7,194 bases of DNA from JAKALQ01 sp963978265 (GTDB taxonomy: Bacteria; Actinomycetota; Actinomycetes; S36-B12; UBA5976): positions 1 to 7,194 of the forward strand of contig CAXBQV010000087.1 in NCBI GenBank assembly GCA_963978265.1. The letters run 5' to 3'. The position numbers and the translations under genes were made by a program. Position 1 is the stretch's first letter, and every line of letters starts with the position of its first letter. Below, in pieces: positions 5,733-7,194 of the stretch. The notes beneath the pieces are model-generated. The model saw nothing but the letters and a program-made list of their open reading frames with translations. It was not told where the DNA came from and ran no database searches.

Positions 5733-6611
5733 ATGACTGGCACCGGTTTCGAGTCTCCGGCCGTACAGCACATTCGCGTCGCCGAACTGGACGTGGCATA
5801 CCGCGAACTCGGTGAGGGTGACCCGGCGGTCTTCATCCACGGCCTGGGCGGAATGTCGACGAACTGGACCGACCTCATGCACGCATTGCAGTACCGACTC
5901 CACTGCGTGGCGGTGGACCTGCCCGGGTTCGGCTACTCCGAACCATTCGACCGGGCACCGTCGATCACCGCATTCGCGCAGGTGGTTGGCGAGTTCATCC
6001 AGGCGAAGTTCCCGGGGCGGTCTGCGCACCTGTTCGGCAACTCGCTCGGAGGGGCGGTGGTCGTCGAGCTGGCAGCAATGCGTCCGGAACTCGTATCCGG
6101 TATCACCCTCATCTCACCAGCGCTGCCCGAGTACATCCCGCGGCGGACGAACATCCACATCCCGCTCGTCGCGATCCCGTATGTCGGCGAACGACTGCTG
6201 CAACGCTGGCTCCGGTACACACCCGAGCAGCGCGCGTGGGGCACCGTGCTTGCCGTCTATGGCGACCCGTCGCGCATCCACCCGCTCCGCTGGCAGGAGA
6301 TGCGTGCTGAAACCATCCGCCGCGACGATGTGCAGCACGCGGGTCCGACCTACCTTGGAGCACTCCGTGCACTCATGCTCAGTTTCCTGCGCATCGGGCG
6401 AAGCAACATGTGGCGACAGTTCGCTGCAGTGAAGGCGAAGGCGCTTGTCATCCACGGACGGCGAGATGTGTTGGTAAATCCGCGCTCGGCGCACGATGTC
6501 ACGAGACAGTTGCCCGGTTCCACGGTGGTGGTGCTGAACAACGCCGGCCATGTCGCGCAGATGGAATTCCCCGATGAAGTTGCGCGGCTTTGGCGTGAAA
6601 CCTTCGACTAG
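5733..6611 (+). CDS. Alpha/beta-fold hydrolase
   Basis: A 292-residue soluble serine hydrolase of the alpha/beta fold; the substrate (ester, lactone, C-C bond or other) cannot be told from sequence. The oxyanion-hole motif is FIHGLGG (34-40). The nucleophile elbow is GNSLGG with Ser104. The acid is Asp245 in HGRRDVLV and the base His273 in NAGHVAQME, so the triad is complete. A cap region lies at about 132-225. I chose the ATG at 5733 rather than the GTG 54 bases upstream because conserved sequence begins after it, a -10-like hexamer sits just before it, and the longer form would run into the divergent dehydrogenase's ribosome site. It has no signal peptide. It ends in a CTAG shared with the convergent DUF1801 gene. 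Confidence 0.9.
   Translation: MTGTGFESPAVQHIRVAELDVAYRELGEGDPAVFIHGLGGMSTNWTDLMHALQYRLHCVAVDLPGFGYSEPFDRAPSITAFAQVVGEFIQAKFPGRSAHLFGNSLGGAVVVELAAMRPELVSGITLISPALPEYIPRRTNIHIPLVAIPYVGERLLQRWLRYTPEQRAWGTVLAVYGDPSRIHPLRWQEMRAETIRRDDVQHAGPTYLGALRALMLSFLRIGRSNMWRQFAAVKAKALVIHGRRDVLVNPRSAHDVTRQLPGSTVVVLNNAGHVAQMEFPDEVARLWRETFD
6608..6611. other. Second shared CTAG: overlapping stop codons of hydrolase and DUF1801 gene
   Basis: This is the same arrangement as at 4501-4504. The match extends to CTAGCGCGA in both places because both minus-strand proteins end in Ser-Arg-stop encoded TCG CGC TAG. Confidence 0.9.
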
Positions 6612-6949
6612 CGCGATTCCGCGAGCCGCAGGGTGATGAGCTGCTTGAGCAGCGTTTTCGTCAGCGGCGTGTCCTTCGCGAACTGCAGCGCTCCCGATGT
6701 GCGGGTCATGTTGAGCGCGTCCACGTCGATGTGGTCCAGGACCCGACCGCTCATCGGATAGTAGGAACAGCCATCCTTGCGGGCCGCAATGCCGGCGACC
6801 CACTTGCCATGCACCTTGAAGGCGGCGACGCCGTAGTGCAGCCCTTCTTCGACGTCGGGGTAGAGCGCGCGGATGCGGTGCCGGATCTCCTGCAGTGTCG
6901 AGCGCTGCGGCTCCGGTGTCTGCATGAGGAACTCGTCGAACGCGGTCAT
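6608..6949 (-). CDS. DUF1801 (YdhG-like) family protein
   Basis: A small soluble protein of 113 residues from the ATG at 6949. It matches the DUF1801 fold, whose Bacillus member YdhG/Fra is described as a frataxin-like iron donor; whether this one binds iron is unknown. Family landmarks are FDEFLMQTPEPQRSTLQEIR near the N-terminus, EEGLHYGVAAFKVHGKW, the YYPMSG turn and the C-terminal TPLTKTLLKQLITLRLAES helix. The GTG six bases earlier (6955) is in frame, but it directly follows a -10-like TATTGT. A transcript starting seven bases after that hexamer would begin exactly at the ATG, so I prefer the ATG. No ribosome site is present. The gene lies only 11 bases beyond the terminator hairpin of the upstream permease gene. 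Confidence 0.82.
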   Translation of the reverse strand: MTAFDEFLMQTPEPQRSTLQEIRHRIRALYPDVEEGLHYGVAAFKVHGKWVAGIAARKDGCSYYPMSGRVLDHIDVDALNMTRTSGALQFAKDTPLTKTLLKQLITLRLAESR

Positions 6950-6955
6950 GTGCAC

Positions 6956-6961
6956 ACAATA
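6956..6961 (-). promoter_or_regulatory. -10-like element of the DUF1801 gene, embedded in terminator tail
   Basis: TATTGT on the minus strand, then six bases, then the ATG. The hexamer begins on the last base of the terminator hairpin and occupies what would be its U-rich tail. Confidence 0.4.
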
Positions 6962-6995
6962 CGAAGGGCGACCACCGTCGGTGATCGCCCTTCGT
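6961..6995 (-). terminator. Intrinsic-type terminator hairpin of the permease gene
   Basis: Eleven perfectly complementary bases (ACGAAGGGCGA / TCGCCCTTCGT) enclose an inner CACC-GAC-GGTG stem-loop. In the minus-strand RNA the one non-Watson-Crick position is a U-G wobble, giving about 16 continuous pairs. In the plus-strand RNA it is a C-A mismatch. This indicates the minus strand as the functional direction. It begins 12 bases after the permease stop. The following tail, ATTGTGTG, is only moderately T-rich. Confidence 0.8.
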
Positions 6996-7007
6996 GCGTT
7001 GCGTCGA

Positions 7008-7194
7008 TTAGTCGACGGTGCGCCGCGGACCCTTGAACCAGTTCTTCACCGACAGGTGCCACCAGATCCAGAGAAGAATCAGTGCTCCGCCAGTAAGGAT
7101 TGGTGCATAGTTCACGGCCGTCCAGTTGAATCCCTTGGCAAATGGAACTCCTGCTGGCGCAAATGGAAGGATGAAGTAGATAGAGAGATCGGAA
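7008..7194 (-). CDS. Amino acid permease (APC family), C-terminal fragment (cut by window edge)
   Basis: The last 61 residues of an integral membrane transporter, with the rest beyond the right edge. A hydrophobic stretch (SIYFILPFAPAGVPF) is followed by FNWTAVNYAPIL, a motif I associate with the region before the final membrane helix in APC-superfamily amino acid permeases. Then comes a helix of about 18 residues (ILTGGALILLWIWWHL) and a basic cytoplasmic tail KNWFKGPRRTVD, also typical of this group. It would be a cytoplasmic-membrane amino acid/proton or cation symporter; the substrate is not assignable from this end. TAA stop at 7010-7008, then a strong hairpin terminator. This fragment is too short for more. 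Confidence 0.75.
   Translation of the reverse strand, partial: SDLSIYFILPFAPAGVPFAKGFNWTAVNYAPILTGGALILLWIWWHLSVKNWFKGPRRTVD

Noticed and set aside
6114..6959. Open frame of about 280 codons on the minus strand across hydrolase and DUF1801 genes
   Set aside because: It is a shadow frame of two genes with clear family motifs; its composition is Arg/His-rich with no domain.
1..7194. A new defence, mobile or biosynthetic system
   Set aside because: No transposase, integrase, repeats array, toxin-antitoxin pair, nuclease or biosynthetic core gene was found; the genes are housekeeping or common metabolic families.

Overview
The window looks like chromosomal DNA of an actinobacterium (Actinomycetota). 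Base composition is GC-rich, GTG and TTG starts are used, several genes lack a Shine-Dalgarno sequence but carry a -10-like hexamer just upstream of the start codon, and a TetR regulator - DUF3107 - DEAD-box helicase cluster is present. As I recall it, that cluster resembles Rv3208, Rv3208A/TB9.4 and Rv3211/rhlE of Mycobacterium. I cannot name the genus from sequence alone.

Left part (1-2668, all minus strand). Read in the direction of transcription: a TetR-family regulator, a 71-residue DUF3107 protein, a DEAD-box RNA helicase, the last quarter of a class I fumarate hydratase, and the start of glutamate racemase (murI, cut by the window edge). The helicase and fumarase are broken into each other at about 496-507. 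The helicase ends inside a second copy of an 8-codon Gly/Arg repeat. Fumarase sequence begins at exactly that point in another reading frame, with none of its Fe-S catalytic domain. This is either a real deletion at a short shared sequence or an assembly chimera, and it is the most notable thing in the window.

Middle part (2669-4504, plus strand). A short divergent intergenic region holds candidate promoters and a candidate TetR operator. It is followed by etfB and etfA, the two subunits of electron transfer flavoprotein, which overlap by one base. The pair carries electrons from flavin dehydrogenases (for example acyl-CoA dehydrogenases) toward the respiratory chain.

Right part (4501-7194). 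An iron-type alcohol dehydrogenase on the minus strand converges on etfA. It has Gln where the family normally has one of its metal-binding His residues. An alpha/beta hydrolase with a complete Ser-Asp-His triad diverges from it and converges on a small DUF1801 (YdhG-like) protein. At the far right is the C-terminal end of an amino acid permease, followed by a strong hairpin terminator that abuts the start of the DUF1801 gene. Both convergent gene pairs overlap by the four bases CTAG, which serve as stop codon on both strands.

The genes are mostly housekeeping or ordinary metabolism. I saw no CRISPR array, tRNA, rRNA, insertion sequence, phage gene or recognisable new multi-gene system. No gene-free stretch exceeds about 130 bases. 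The observations worth following are the helicase/fumarase breakpoint, the ligand substitution in the dehydrogenase, the terminator/promoter overlap, and the group of putative leaderless genes.
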